The translations under genes were made by a program, and so were the position numbers. Below the pieces are notes generated by a model. The model saw nothing but the letters and a program-made list of their open reading frames with translations. It made no database searches and had not been told where the DNA came from. A DNA stretch of 64,000 nt from Ulota crispa (lineage: Eukaryota > Streptophyta > Bryopsida > Orthotrichales > Orthotrichaceae): the NCBI GenBank assembly GCA_963920765.1, contig OY987248.1, positions 12,930,539 through 12,994,538 on the forward strand, in the 5' to 3' direction. Positions within the stretch are counted from its first letter, which is position 1, and the number at the start of each line of letters is the position of its first letter. Shown piece by piece: positions 35,401-47,761 of the stretch.

Positions 35401-36507
35401 GGAGAAATGTTTTGCATAATCGAGCCTGAAAACATTTTGCATCCTATTGGGCTGACGAGTGCCTACACTAGTGTGTTAAAAAATATATACATTTAGAGTG
35501 CAAATGTTTGGTTTAGAAGAAGTTAGTATTTGGGTCTTCAATGATGTACATGTAAACCTATTGATTTGATTGTAATGATGTTTTCCTACAAAATAAAAAC
35601 TACAAAAACTACAAAAACTAAGAACTTAAAAGTAAAACATTCATTTGAAAATAAAAATATTCCGGGTGTTTTGCTTATTATTTATGATGCTAATCAAATG
35701 AAATTCAAAGGTATTACATATTGAACAGAAAGAAATTGTTTTACCTAACGATTATCAAAATCATTCTTTGAAACTTTCAAATGACTTTATACATTAACTT
35801 GTATATTGTTAATAAAATTATTATAGTTAATTGCAATGAAGTTGAGTTTAATATTTAGTCAAACAAAAATAATGTGAATGATTAGTAATGAAATAAAATC
35901 AACAACAGTACAAAGATATTGCCAATAATAGAGCGATTTTGCATTTTTTTACAACATTAGCAAACATAGCTGTCATGCGTTTGTAATCAGCATACTATAA
36001 ACAAAACAATCATAATTATAGATTTCTATTATCTTAACGTTCAAGCAAACTACCTTATTCATTGTCAAAGCAATTTCAATTATCATTTTTTAAACTTCAG
36101 TTGTTGAATTGGCAAGCTTATCAACTGCATCCATCAAACTTCTATCAACTTATATTTTTTTTAGCTAGTGTGAGAACACCTTTGCTATAACATTTAGGTA
36201 AATGTGATGTATGTATTTATGAAATGCTGCTACTACTTTCATGGTCAATATCAGTAAATGATGTTGAATCAATATGCTGAAGTGACTACATCCATAATGA
36301 CTTCTTATTTCCATGATCGTTTTTAACATCTATCTGTGCACCATAAATTTATGTTCTAGATACTATTACATCTTAATTTATGTTCTAGATATTAGTACAT
36401 CTTAATTTATATTTGACTTTAAGAAAAAGCAAAAGCTATTTAGGACTTAGCAAACGGAATTAAAGTAAAAATTAATAAGAGGTGGAAAACATTGACTAAA
36501 AATCAAT

Positions 36508-37431
36508 AAACAAAGGCCCAGTTGTCCCCTAAGGGACAAATGGATTTCTGGCATGTACCTATAGCTAATCTAGTTTTTTTTTTTTTTAAACTTTTACTGA
36601 AGGTGGGATTCCAAGACCTACATAGGCATTTAATTTTTTGTCATTCTGACATTTGACGAAGAAGTTATGCAAAAATATTTGCTGCCTGGGGGAAGGAAGG
36701 CAATCTGGGTAGCCCAAAACCTTCTTAATAATTTGTATTTTCTAAAAATAGAAATCTGAAACTGGTTCTTTATATTTTTTCATATGTGGGAAGCTTTGAA
36801 TCATTCAACTTCAATCGATGAGATGAAAGTTATGAGATGTTTTAGTTTGTGGGCAGTTATGGATTCTCTACTCCAAAATAAACTTTGAAGTCCTTTATTT
36901 TCCACAATTTTCAATATTTTGGAAAAAAAATTAAACCTGAGGAAGTAGATTGTTTATTACAACATTACAGTCGTTGGGATTTGCATTTTTCATTTTAATA
37001 ATTAAATTCTTAACAATTTAATGATTTGACTCATTATCTACTTCTTTTTACTTACTATTTTCCCCCATGTATTGTATAGTTCCAATTGATTTGAGAATTC
37101 TCCCACACATACCTACCTTGGTCTTGTACATGGAAAAAATAAACCTCAACTTTGTGTAAAGTAATTTTTTTCATGTAAGAGTGGTAAAAGGCTTCTGAAA
37201 TTTACTAGCAGTAAGGAAAAAGTACCTTTTCCTTCACTTCAGATGTAAATATCTCCCTCCTCTCAATCTAGAATGACCTTGTTTTTTCCCACAAGTACCT
37301 CTTCTATTCTAAAGCAAGATCTTACGGTTGGATTTGCAAAAAAAACTTTATTTCCTACTTTTCTACTCATTCCCCCAAAGTGGCAGTTAACGGTGACTTT
37401 CACTAGAAAAAAGGGCTTGGGCATTTAGGGG
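36508..37431. mobile_element. P-family element, long form (left end decayed)
   Basis: The right end GGGCTTGGGCATTTAGGGG is followed by TTAA (37432-37435). At the left end AAAGGCCCAGTTGTCCCC has lost its TTAACCCC. The interior follows the copies at 58960-59883 and 61819-62784: TGTACCTATAGCTAA, CTTTTACTGAAGGTGGG and TGAGATGAAAGTTATGAGA. Non-coding. Confidence 0.7.
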
Positions 37432-39070
37432 TTAAATATAATTATATTTCATCAAAACAACAAAAAGTGTTTAGGTGTGAAACGTCAAAAAATAATTCAA
37501 AATGACAACTAAGAGAAATTAGCTTGAGAACCAAAATAAATTTAAAATTTAAAATATATAACTCCGGACACACTTTTTGCTTTTATTTTAAGGTTGATAA
37601 TTTCTTCAATTTCATTGTATTGGATGAACTTTGCATAGTCATTTTGCTTCCTAATAATGGATTTATTTTTTAATTTTCAAAAACATGTTGCACAATTGCT
37701 CTCATTTGTTGAACTAGGATTTAACCTTTCTTTTTTAATCATTTCTTTTTTGTGAAATAAGAAATTGGTGAATCCCCTCTCATTCATATTGACCCTTTAT
37801 CATTGTATTGTAAGCCTCCTTGTGCTCTTTGCATTGCAATAACAAAAAATGGACAATTACAATGCTTCAATGACGCTCTTGCGGTGATACTTATGCATGT
37901 AAAGATGGAATTACAAATAGACTTGTAGAAATAGGAAAAAAAATGGAAACAAAACTCTGTGTGCCTAAAAGTGGAAGATTATTTGCAAAAAATCATCTAT
38001 AGTAGTTTCTTTTTTTCCATACTCAAAACTTCTTAGTTTTCTTCAATACAATTTAATAAATAAATAAAATAAAATAAAATCCTAAGCAAAAGTTCTAAAA
38101 ACTTTAACTCAAAACACAATCTTGAAATGCACACATGCTTGGAGGACATAATCTTAGTGAAAAAAAGGTAGATGATGTGTGAAGGAATGCGGAAAAAAGG
38201 CAATGCTGTAAAAATTGTGAAAACTGTGAAAAGTAACAACAAGAAAAAAAAAGTGGTGAAATCCACCAAAGCTTCATCAAGTAGCCTACTTGGCGGAATC
38301 TGCCAGTAGTTGTCAAGTTTGCCAGCATGTGCTTCTAGCCATAGACGCAAACAGGACTAATGGAGGACTCGACCTTCAAGGCAAAAACCTGAAAATGTTG
38401 GCAAAAAGGAAGATTGTGGGCAACAATCATATGTTAATTTGAGGGTGTTAAACCTCTCTCGCCATCCTTGATTTGCCAGCCGATATTTGCAATTGTGTGT
38501 GTTCAAATTAGACACAATCCCATTTGCCTCTCCTCAACGTATTTCGGGTGTCCGTCCATGCAAAATCGATAATTGGTGGAAGCTCTACAAGACAAGAGTT
38601 TGCCTAATTGGTGCTCATGGAAGTGGTTTTTGTGTTAAGCATTTTCAATGACCACTGTATTTATCATTTTTAGTTTCAATTTTCTTCTTCCCTGTTTCTA
38701 CTGATTATTAGGGAGGGCTTGGTCAATCTTGCATTTGTGAAATCACCCTCACTCCCCTCACATGGAAAGACGCCCTTAGTCCCCACAAGACAGTTGTGGT
38801 ATAGAACTTGGAAATTGTATTATCCTCTACCTAAACCCCACGGAATTTTTTCTTGGCAAAATTTTGCTAAAACTTTATCTCAAACTTTTATTGGAAATTG
38901 CAACAATAGAAAATTTGATACAAAATGGATGATATTGCCAAATTCTTCCCCAACTAAGCACTAGGTTTGCCAAATTTTGCATGAAGTTTATTGATATTAG
39001 TAGATTTTATGGATGAATGTGCAAATGTCACTGATTATGCCTAGTTCTATCCAAATTTTCCTTATTTGCA

Positions 39071-39609
39071 CCCCTAAAAGCCCAAGGGGGTAAGGGCAAA
39101 ACATAGATGCATTATAAAATGATACTTTTGTAACTTTGATGAAGTTTGCTTCTAAAAAGAAAACAAAAATCATGATGTTTAGTAATTATCTTTACAGTCA
39201 AACATTCAAAAAAGGTTTTGGATTCTTATTTAATGAATTTATAAGCATTTACCATTTAACATTCATCAAAATTACAAATTTTATTCATGGAATGCAAAAT
39301 TTGGTATGATTGGTTAAAAACTGACATTCTATTTTAAAAGTCAAAAATGTTTTTTTTTGAAAAAAGAGAACATCATTAGTTTCCTCAAATAGTAAATTTT
39401 ATAATACTAGCAAATATTGAAGTGTTTCTCTTTGAAAATTTATTCTTGGTGGAGTTTAACTTGGATTGACATGATTCAAATTGGGTTGGAAAGTGGACTT
39501 GCTTTTTTGTATGGAAGTATTATTTATTTGTTCAAAAAATGTTTTTTTCATCTTGAGTAGCCCAAAAAAATGGCAGCGACCAAAAAATAATCAAATGGGC
39601 ATTTAGGGG
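39071..39609. mobile_element. P-family element, 539 bp
   Basis: The left end CCCCTAAAAGCCCAAGGGGG and right end AATGGGCATTTAGGGG are inverted. The flanks TGCA and TTAG are diverged from TTAA. The interior differs from the long P copies. Confidence 0.5.
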
Positions 39610-40000
39610 TTAGATTGTAGGGTGTGTGTCACTCTACCAACAAAAATACATAAAATAGGGAATTGCTAAATCCACCCCAATTTTTGCTAATCCACCACAT
39701 TGTTTCATGTTTAGGAGTTATTTAAAGAAAAAAAGGGCAAATTTTATATTTATTAGATGGCCATTTAATTTAATGACAATGGTAGATGTTCTCCACTATT
39801 TCCTTTGTTGTTTCTTCTCTTTATCCACTCTCCCATCATTTCTTTATTTTCTTTATTTTCTTTGTCAACTTTTTTCTTCTTATTTTTTAATTGACTTAAC
39901 TTCCATAACTTAGAATATATATAATCCTAAAATAAACATATTTGCCATCATCATTAAATGATCATTCAATGAACATAAAATTTTCCCTTCTTTTTTTTAA

Positions 40001-40087
40001 CCTTTAAGCGTCAACGAGGACAAAAATCGTCTCTGGGTGTACACGGGGCCCCGTGTTCCCACAGTGACCCACCCTGGCGCTTAAGGG
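40001..40087. mobile_element. Minimal P-family element, 87 bp
   Basis: The ends CCTTTAAGCGTC and GGCGCTTAAGGG are inverted, with intact TTAA on both sides (39997-40000 and 40088-40091). The GC-rich interior contains ACGGGGCCCCGTG, a perfect palindrome. It is the smallest member of the family in the window. Confidence 0.75.
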
Positions 40088-40534
40088 TTAAAGAACCCCT
40101 AAACATGACGCCATGTGGTGGATTGAACAAAAGTATGGTGACTTAGCAATTCCCAACAAAAAAAACCTGCTAAACTCTAAACAAACAAACCCCCTTAGGT
40201 TTTCCTTGGTTCTAGAATATGCTTGGGCACCTTCATTCTTCCCGGAGAGTGGCCAAAGTGCCGTTGCGTATGATGCTTTATGGGTGCTACAGGAAAAGTA
40301 AGTTCTTCCACCTGTCGCCATGCCGAGGAATGAGATTAGCCACAGCCCACAGGCCACAGGTCCACAACCGTACCTCCCACTTGGCTTTTCCGTTGCGAAC
40401 CAGCAGGATCTCTCACTCAACCGACAACTAACGGTACCGGGAAATTGCCACGTGCTGAGCATTATCCATGTGTACACTGCGAATGAGATTCAGAAGTAGC
40501 TAGTCGTGCGTACTGCGTAGCTCACCGCCCCTTA

Positions 40535-40919
40535 GAGCATCTCCACCGGCTGATTTCAGCTGGGGTATGGCGAGGCTGGAAGCCACTTTTTGAATTTTCA
40601 ATTTTTACCAGTGTCTCTGTCTGCTCAAACCACTCATCGGCTTCACCAAGTTGGGCTCCGGGCACGGGGAGCTCCCAGGCTAGAAGATGTTTGTAACGCG
40701 CTGAAGTTCCGCTATTTACCCGAAAGTGAGTGCGTGACGACAAGATGCTGGAGTACGTGATTCGTTGGGGCCCTCTTTTCTGGCCGAAGATCCCACTCTT
40801 GAAGCCTACAATGTGTGCACCAATGGAGATCTAGACACAAGCCCGGCCATAGTCGCCTCCCCGGCCCCTAGCAGCAACCTCTAGCGAGTCACCATTTGGC
40901 CGGTCCGGTGGAGATGCTC
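40535..40919. mobile_element. Family F inverted-repeat element, copy 1, 385 bp
   Basis: The left end is GAGCATCTCCACCGG and the right end is CCGGTGGAGATGCTC, with TTA as target duplication (40532-40534 and 40920-40922). The interior is GC-rich relative to its surroundings and has no recognised gene. TTA duplications are typical of Harbinger-type elements; that assignment is inference. Confidence 0.85.
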
Positions 40920-40923
40920 TTAA

Positions 40924-41691
40924 CCCCTGAGTGCCCCATATATTGCCTCCTACTATTTTTAATCCGTGTTTTGAGGGACTAGATCTTACTTTTTGGTCTT
41001 ACTTTACACTACAATTATGAAGGCATTCAAGTTGTCCATGTCAATGGAGTAATGGCAAGGAAAGCCAAATATTATACAAGTGCTACAAGAGATTTGATTG
41101 GGTGAAAACATCATATGGGGAGTGGTGGCACCGTATGAGGGGTGCTGGCAAGTAGCGTTTTACAGGCTACAATTGGTCCATATCCCTTGCAAGCTTCCTT
41201 GTGTAAGCTTTATGGTAGCGGGAAAGTTGTCGGCAAGGGTTCAAGCATGTTCTAAACCCTTATTGTGGCAACCGTCATCGACTATGCCGGTCATTGTTTT
41301 CTGAGCAATAGCCATTTGAAGCCCTAAAACTTGACATAAAAAGAATCGCAATCTTCAATAATTTACAAGTGTGTGTGTTCACATCTACTCTTAGTGCTCA
41401 GAAAATTTGAGATGAATCCAGGGCTTATAGAATTTTGTAAAAATCATCAAATAGCAACTATCTGGCAAAAAATGAGACTTTGTCATCACATGTTGTTTGA
41501 TCAAATGTTATAATCTCCCATCTCATGTGTTAAATTGTTCCCAAAATTTGCAAACCATTTTCTAAGTAGGTGCTCCACTACTTTCAATGGTCACTTTTTG
41601 TGGATCATCTGATTGACCAAGATACAATGCATCAAAGTGGTTGGTCTCCAAAAACCCTGGTTTTTGTGAAAATGGCATGGGCACTCAAGGG
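40924..41691. mobile_element. P-family element, first of a chain of three
   Basis: Left end TTAA then CCCCTGAGTGCCCC; right end GGGCACTCAAGGG then TTAA (41692-41695). About 770 bp of interior aligns closely with the third element of the chain (CAAGTTGTCCATG, TTGATTGGGTGAAA, GACTATGCCGGTCATTGTTT). The plus-strand frame at 41098-41304 is an internal accident not kept in the other copy. Confidence 0.85.
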
Positions 41692-41695
41692 TTAA

Positions 41696-41935
41696 CCCTT
41701 GAGCGCCCAAGTGGCCAAAATATGGCCTCTTGGTTTTGAAAAATGTCCACGTTTGACTCTTATCCTCTTCTTAATGGTAAAGTCAAAGGACTTGTACTTT
41801 TTCATGTACCTCCAGGCATGTGTCTACTACCACTCAAAAAAATTCAAGCTATTTGACTCTACTTAGGTAATACTTTTATTGGACTAAGTACACAAGGGTA
41901 TGGATTTGAGTGAATATGGCGTGGGTGCTCAAGGG
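41696..41935. mobile_element. P-family element, middle of the chain, 240 bp
   Basis: The left end CCCTTGAGCGCCCAAGTGG and right end GCGTGGGTGCTCAAGGG are bounded by TTAA at 41692-41695 and 41936-41939. Both TTAA sites are shared with the neighbouring elements, so the three stand directly end to end. The interior is unrelated to its neighbours. Confidence 0.85.
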
Positions 41936-41939
41936 TTAA

Positions 41940-42695
41940 CCCTTGAGTGCCCTAGAGATAGTATATTGTCTCTGGGGATTGGAAATGCTTATTTTAGGAA
42001 TTGGATTTACTTTTTTTTATCATGTTTTAGACTAAAGTTATGAAGGCATTCAAGTTGTCCATGCAATTGGAGTAATGGCGGGGAAAGTCAAATGTTGTAT
42101 AAATGCTGCAAGAGATTTGATTGGGTGAAACACCATATGGGGAGTGGTGGCAAGTAGCATTTTACTGGCTGCAATTGGTCAATATCCCTTGCAAGCTTCC
42201 TTCTGTGTGCTTTGCAGTAGCAGGAAAGTTGTTGGCAAGGGTTTAAGCATGTTCTAGACCCTTATTGTGGCAACCGTCATCGACTATGCCGGTCATTGTT
42301 TTCTGAGCAATAGCCATTTGAAGCCCTAAAACTTGACATAAAAAGAATTGCAATCTTCAATAATTTACAAATGTGTGCGTTCACATCTAATCTTAGTATT
42401 CACAAAATTTGAGATGAATCCCGTGCTTATAGGATTTTGTAAAAATCATCAAATAGCAACTATCTGGCAAAAAATGAGACTTTGTCATCACATGTTGTTT
42501 GATCAAATGTTATAATCTCCCATCTCATGTGGTGAATTGTTTCCAAAATTTACAAGCCATTTTCTAAGTAGGTGTTTCACTATTTTCAATGGTCAATTTT
42601 TGTAGATCATCCAATTGATCGAGACACAATGCTTCAAAGTTGTCAATCTGCAAAAATTCTGATTTTTTGGTGAAAATGGCCTTGGCGCTTAGGCG
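41940..42695. mobile_element. P-family element, third of the chain
   Basis: The left end CCCTTGAGTGCCCTAGAG and right end GGCCTTGGCGCTTAGGCG are bounded by TTAA at 41936-41939 and 42696-42699. It is a diverged sister of 40924-41691. Non-coding. Confidence 0.85.
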
Positions 42696-42699
42696 TTAA

Positions 42700-43270
42700 G
42701 TATGCAGTTCCTTTTGCAGACTGGATCCTCCCAATGCTGACGCAACTCCTGTCCCATATTCAAACATGATAGTAGAAGAATGTGATTACTTGCAAGTTGT
42801 TGCCGGGAAATTGCAAACTATCACAAGCAACGTGTCACTCCATCAGCAAACATAATGTGCACTAGGAAACAAGTAGGGGCACGGGGAAATGAGAAAATAT
42901 GCCACCTGAGGAGGTGCTCTAATGGGACCAGGTCTTACTTTTCCATTCCAGTGTTGACATTGAAACCCTAGAAACCTCAAAACCTCAAAACCTCTAGCTA
43001 AAGTGGCCCCCACCAAGCAAAATGCAAACCCATCTCTTTCCCAGTGTACACATTGATGAAGCTCTAAGATCATTGTTGTGGGACTGTGGGAGTTAGTGGG
43101 ACTCACCTCTCTTCCATGTTTCATGGCCTTGCTTGCTGAGGTGCTGATTGTCCAAACCTGACTTTCCTCAAGTGCGTCTCTCTCGTTTTTGAAAGTCCGA
43201 TCTGGCAGTTTGCTATGGAATTGTGTGCTATGGACAAGATTCTCATGAAGAGGATGAAAAACGGATGACA
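42700..43270. other. Moderate-GC stretch without a recognised gene
   Basis: A minus-strand frame of 142 codons (42843-43271) is open but has no domain, no conserved motif and low-complexity turns; its end abuts the family E element. I cannot support it as a gene. Confidence 0.35.
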
Positions 43271-43272
43271 CT

Positions 43273-43460
43273 AGGGGGTTTCAGATATCTCAAAAAATGG
43301 ATGAACAAATGGACGTGAACAAGTTTTTGTTCACTGCAGTGAACGTGCTATCACAACTTCTGGAGGTTGTCATGGCTTGTTCACTCCGGTTGTCATGGCT
43401 CATTCACTCCGATTGTTCACAAATCTTCTTCACGTGAACAATTAGATAATTGAAGCCCCT
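43273..43460. mobile_element. Family E inverted-repeat element, short form
   Basis: It starts AGGGGGTTTCAGATATCTC and ends TAATTGAAGCCCCT, with the 3-bp target duplication ACT (43270-43272 and 43461-43463). The interior has the family words GTTCACTGCAGTGAACGTG and CACGTGAACAA. Non-coding, 188 bp. Confidence 0.85.
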
Positions 43461-44059
43461 ACTATGTTGTAAGTGTAAACTGGTGAGCCATGAGTCCATG
43501 ACCTTTGAGCCCAGTTTTCATGAGGCGTGAGCCAAGATTTCATGAGCCGGCTCATAATCAATGAAAAACTAAACTACGGGCTAGTGATGAAAATTTAAAA
43601 TACACAATTATAGGGCCTCATGAACACAATTTTAGATGAAGTTTAGTCTTCTAACCAAAAAAAACCTAGGCTCACGCAACTCACGCTCTCTACTCACAAT
43701 GCATTATTCCCTAATGGAAGACCACCAAGTTCCAAGGAATGGTGTCAATACTGGGTAGCCTTTAATGATTTGCACCTGCCTTGCACATGAATTCGGCGAG
43801 GAATTAGGTTTAATTTTTGTCACTTGGTCAAATTACCTTGCTCCGGAAATCTCAACAACCTTAGGAAATACCCAGCTTCAGATTTGCTTACTTTAGAAAG
43901 TTTTGAGTTCTAGTTTAGGGTTTAGGGTTAGCTAAGTGGGAGTTCCATTACAGATTTCTTAGCTTGTAAAATGATTAGTGGGCATCATGCTTGTAAACTA
44001 GCTCGGGTACTCACTTGTGGAACTGAGTATCCTTAGTTGATTATTAGGGTTCTTTTCAG

Positions 44060-44650
44060 TGGCGGTTAGAGTCTCACACAAGGGCGTTCTAACATTTAAG
44101 CCACAAGGAAGAACGGTAGAGCCCAAGTAATCAATAGCGCAAGTGTGCGATTGCCAGTACGTGAGGTCCTTTGTTTGCGTAAACGTTGCTTGAAGAAAAC
44201 ATTATCACATGTTTGGTAGCCAAAGTGAAGATAACATCATATTTGTTATAATGAGAGTATTTTAATGAAATGAGAGGTAAAACACCCGAAATTCAAAAAA
44301 ATATATGTTAGTTCAATGAAAGGTTTTAGGTCAATTTAGCTCAAAATCGAGCTAAATTAACATAACACCTTCCAACTTGACTTAAAATTGAAAAGTTTTA
44401 TGTCAATTTAGCTTGATTTGAGATGAAATCTCTCATTTTAATGGAAATCAATAATTTTGGTCAAACTCTAACAAATTTATTTTGAGAGGTCCCCATTCTC
44501 TCATTATAACAAATATAGTGTCAGTTACATAATGTAACACCTTTTTGCAATTTCTATTGTTATATTCACAAGTATAAGGGCAATTGAAAATGCCCAAGCT
44601 TTTGTTTAAGCAACATCTACGTGGCTATGAAGGTATTGACAAACCCATGT
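44060..44650 (+). repeat. Dispersed repeat, copy 1 (carries a family J insertion)
   Basis: It shares with 45545-45830 the order CTCACRYAAGGGC, TTTAAG, GAGATTGC or CGATTGC, AAACGTTGCTTGAA or AAATGTTACTTGAA, ACAAGTATAAGG or ACAAACATAAGG, and CAAGCAACAT. This copy is interrupted by the element at 44233-44522. Confidence 0.65.
44233..44522. mobile_element. Family J inverted-repeat element (related to family A)
   Basis: The left end AACATCATATTTGTTATAAT and right end ATTATAACAAATATAGTGTC are inverted; the outer bases resemble the family A terminus AACACCATATT. The related repeat at 45545-45830 lacks this insert, giving a paralogous empty site. Interior TTTAGGTCAATTTAGCTC and its partner extend the symmetry. 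Confidence 0.75.
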
Positions 44651-44938
44651 AAGTCCTTTTTTGCACCATCTATTATTTTTTTCCTCTTAAGAAGTAAAAA
44701 TTAGCATTCACTACATATTGATGACGTGGGCAACTTCTCTAAGTTTGGGGAAGAATCTTCTATCCAAAGATTACAATCTAACAACTAAATTTGACACCCA
44801 TTGTAGCAAAGATTGTGGCTCCATTGTTTGTTGTGATGATAAAGGTATTTTGAACTTGTCTTTGGACACATAGCAAGCAGCTATGTTTAAGGAGGCTCAA
44901 TTCTTATAGCATTGGCTCAGTTTTTGAATAAGATACCT

Positions 44939-45145
44939 AAGGTAGCATGTTCTAAAACCAATCGGCTTTAGGAACCCGTGACATTTTAGAATTATTCTCA
45001 TTGATGAGTTAGGTAGCCTTAGCAAAATGTTAAATTTACTTAACTCATCAATATGAGTAATAGATATTTCTTCTAAAATGTCACAGATTTCCTAGAGTTG
45101 ATTGATTTTAGAGCCTAATTATTTTTAGAACCTGCTACCTTACTA
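44939..45145. repeat. Family K hairpin, copy 2 (about 207 bp)
   Basis: An imperfect palindrome. The arms pair TAAGGTAGCATGTTCTAAAA with its partner near 45145, then GTGACATTTTAGAA, CATTGATGAGTTAGGTAG and so on. The core is shared with 24391-24604. The arms are the only structure seen. Confidence 0.75.
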
Positions 45146-45544
45146 CTCATACTCAAACTACCTCATTGTAGCTTCTCTAAATGCAAAGCCCTCCTTCCAT
45201 GTGGTCTAGAGCTAACAAAACGTAGTTACACTTCGTGATAAAGCCAAAGCTTCAATACTCTCTAAAATCATTTTTTTTAAAAGTCCTACCAAATGTTTCT
45301 GACCAAAGCACAGCACATCGTGAAGTTCTGCTTTATCCAATACCTACTTACAGGATGCTACAGTAAATAGTGCTTTCTTTAAAATAAGGAAATAAAACTA
45401 TAACAACTCATGTGTGTTAGCCCTCCTCAAAACAATTTGGTACTACAGAAGGCTTTTATACAGTGATTGTCAATATAACATTCACTCGATTAGTGTGACT
45501 GCGACCATGGGAGCTTTTGCTTACAAAAAATATTTGTTTTGGGT

Positions 45545-45830
45545 AAGATAAGCTTCACGTAAGGGCATTCTCACGTTTAAGTCACTAGTAACAGGGGCAG
45601 AGCTTGAGTAACTAGTGCTACAAACATGAGATTGCTCGTGCATGAGGCTCTTAGCTTGTGTAAATGTTACTTGAAAAAAAATTACCACTTGTCGTTTCTA
45701 TTGGCAAAAATGATGTTACAAATTGTAACAACACTCCACAAATTTTGTCATTACGTTCACAAACATAAGGCAATTAAAATTGCAAAAGTTTCTTGTTCAA
45801 GCAACATTTACAAATAGTTCATTATGCACA
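45545..45830 (+). repeat. Dispersed repeat, copy 2 (empty of the family J element)
   Basis: It aligns with 44060-44650 but runs through the insertion point without family J, at GGCAAAAATGATGTTACA. The plus-strand frame at 45626-45817 lies in this repeat and is not kept in the other copy. Confidence 0.6.
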
Positions 45831-45956
45831 TTGCTTGTACTAAACACCAAATAGTTGTACTTGAATTTTTGTAACCAAGAAACAAGTAAATATTAATAGT
45901 GTCATGAGGCTTATTTCAATAGTGTCAATTAAATGCAATGATTTTTGTCTGTATAT

Positions 45957-46215
45957 AACGCCACATTTGTTAAATTGGGAAAAAGCGTACAAAGTGGGAC
46001 TTTTGAAGGATTAAGGTGGTCACCTTAATCCGAACTCCAACAAAAAAATTTGGTACACGTGGCCACATCTGAGAGGAGAAATTTGCAAGGAAAAAAAATC
46101 TTAGTGGCTCAAACTGAATTTGATACCTTTGAATCCGATTTAAGGTGGCTTTTTTGAATTAAGGTGAGGTACAAAATGGTACCCAATATTTTCCCATTTT
46201 AATGAATATGGCGTT
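45957..46215. mobile_element. Family A inverted-repeat element, copy 5
   Basis: The left end is AACGCCACATTTGTTAAATT and the right end is CCCATTTTAATGAATATGGCGTT, flanked by ATAT (45953-45956 and 46216-46219). The internal AAGGTGGTCACCTT is the family palindrome. 259 bp, non-coding. Confidence 0.85.
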
Positions 46216-46818
46216 ATATGAAAATGTACAAACAACTGAGAATGAATCTTTCTTAGTCTTATAAGTCTTATCAAGTAAGAAGTTGAATAAAGATTGTAAC
46301 TGTAATGGCCTAACATGACTTTGTTTATGGTTACTTGTTAGAGAACATCAATTTTAAATTTTCAAGAACTCATACCAATATAATAATCAAGATTTGGCTA
46401 TTTTTCATTCATTGTTGTTATGCAAAATTACTCTAAGTAGTTTAGAAATGAACGTCAAACATTTTGAATTTTGCATGTAAATGTATACAGTGTTTTTGTG
46501 TTTTTGGATGTTTAATTAGTCTTATATCCAAATGAAGAGGAATAAGTCATTAGATTATTATGCTTACATTGCAATTTTTCTCTAAATAATCAAGATCAAG
46601 AAAAGAATTGTATATTCAAATATTCCATCAATGTGGCAAAGATAAAAGAATTAGTAATAGTTAGACTACAATCTACATTAATTTCAAAACTAGCAAATTT
46701 TGTTAAATTACCCATTTAAAAATTTGAGTTGGCACTTTGTTCAAAATAGTATACTATTGATAACAAAAGAGTCCTTTCTAGTCATACCAACTTTTTACAA
46801 ATTTTCTTGATAATTTAA

Positions 46819-47757
46819 CCCCTAAACCACAAATGTTTGTTCAACAATCGATTCAGGTAGGTTCCTATGAAGTCAATTTTTGGCGGATGTTTTTGAAATT
46901 TGGAGACAGGGTGCATACAATGAATGCCTTTGTGTGAAAAAAAAGAACTCTGATCAGATGCTCACATAAAAAGTTATGCTGGCCAAAAGAATTTGGGCAC
47001 CTTGGGCAATTTGGGCATCTTTGGAGAATCTTATGCTAAAATTGTCATCAACTTCTAAAAATTGGCATGTATGTTACCAATAAAATAAGGTGGAAAATTG
47101 TCAAAAAGAAAAAAAAATTGAGCTCACAACCCACAATCTAAGAGGAGTCAAACTTTGTTAACTATGTTTGGGCGGTTTCAAGAAAACATATTTTCTTCTA
47201 ACTTCAAGCCTTATTAACTTGCATTCCATAAATTCAAAGTTTTTGAAACCATTTCCACATATTCCAAATGTTTGCTTCTAACTTTTTACTATTCAGATTT
47301 CAAATAAAATACTTCTTTATTGCACAAGAAACTAGGAAAAAATGACCAATGTATTGCCAATTCACTGAACCTCCTTGAATTGCAAGGTGATTTAGAATAA
47401 GCTAGATTCTAGATTTGCTTTTGAAACTTTTCATGAGTGAACCTAACATCATATACTTGTGAATGGTCAAAAACCTTGTTTTTGTGTAGAGCAAAAAAAT
47501 TACTTTAGGAGAGCTCAAAATCTGCTAACCCTGTTTTGCAAGAATGAAAAAAAGTTGTTTTTCTCATTTCAAACATTTTAATCTTATAATCTACGCATCC
47601 AAATGGGCTGAATTTTTTGCACACATTTCCTTACTTACATATTATACTTCTGTATGGTTGAATCTCAAAAAAAAATCATTTTAAGTTTTAAAGACATCAT
47701 CCAAAAATAGCACTTTTGGTCTTATTTTTCTGTGCAACACCCTTCGCGCTGTAGGGG
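46819..47757. mobile_element. P-family element, 939 bp
   Basis: The left end CCCCTAAACCACAAATG and right end CTTCGCGCTGTAGGGG are bounded by intact TTAA (46815-46818 and 47758-47761). The interior has no recognised gene and differs from the other long P copies. Confidence 0.65.
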
Positions 47758-47761
47758 TTAA

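Noticed and set aside
42843-43271. 142-codon minus-strand frame as a gene
   Set aside because: No domain or homology recognised; it runs up to the border of a family E element.
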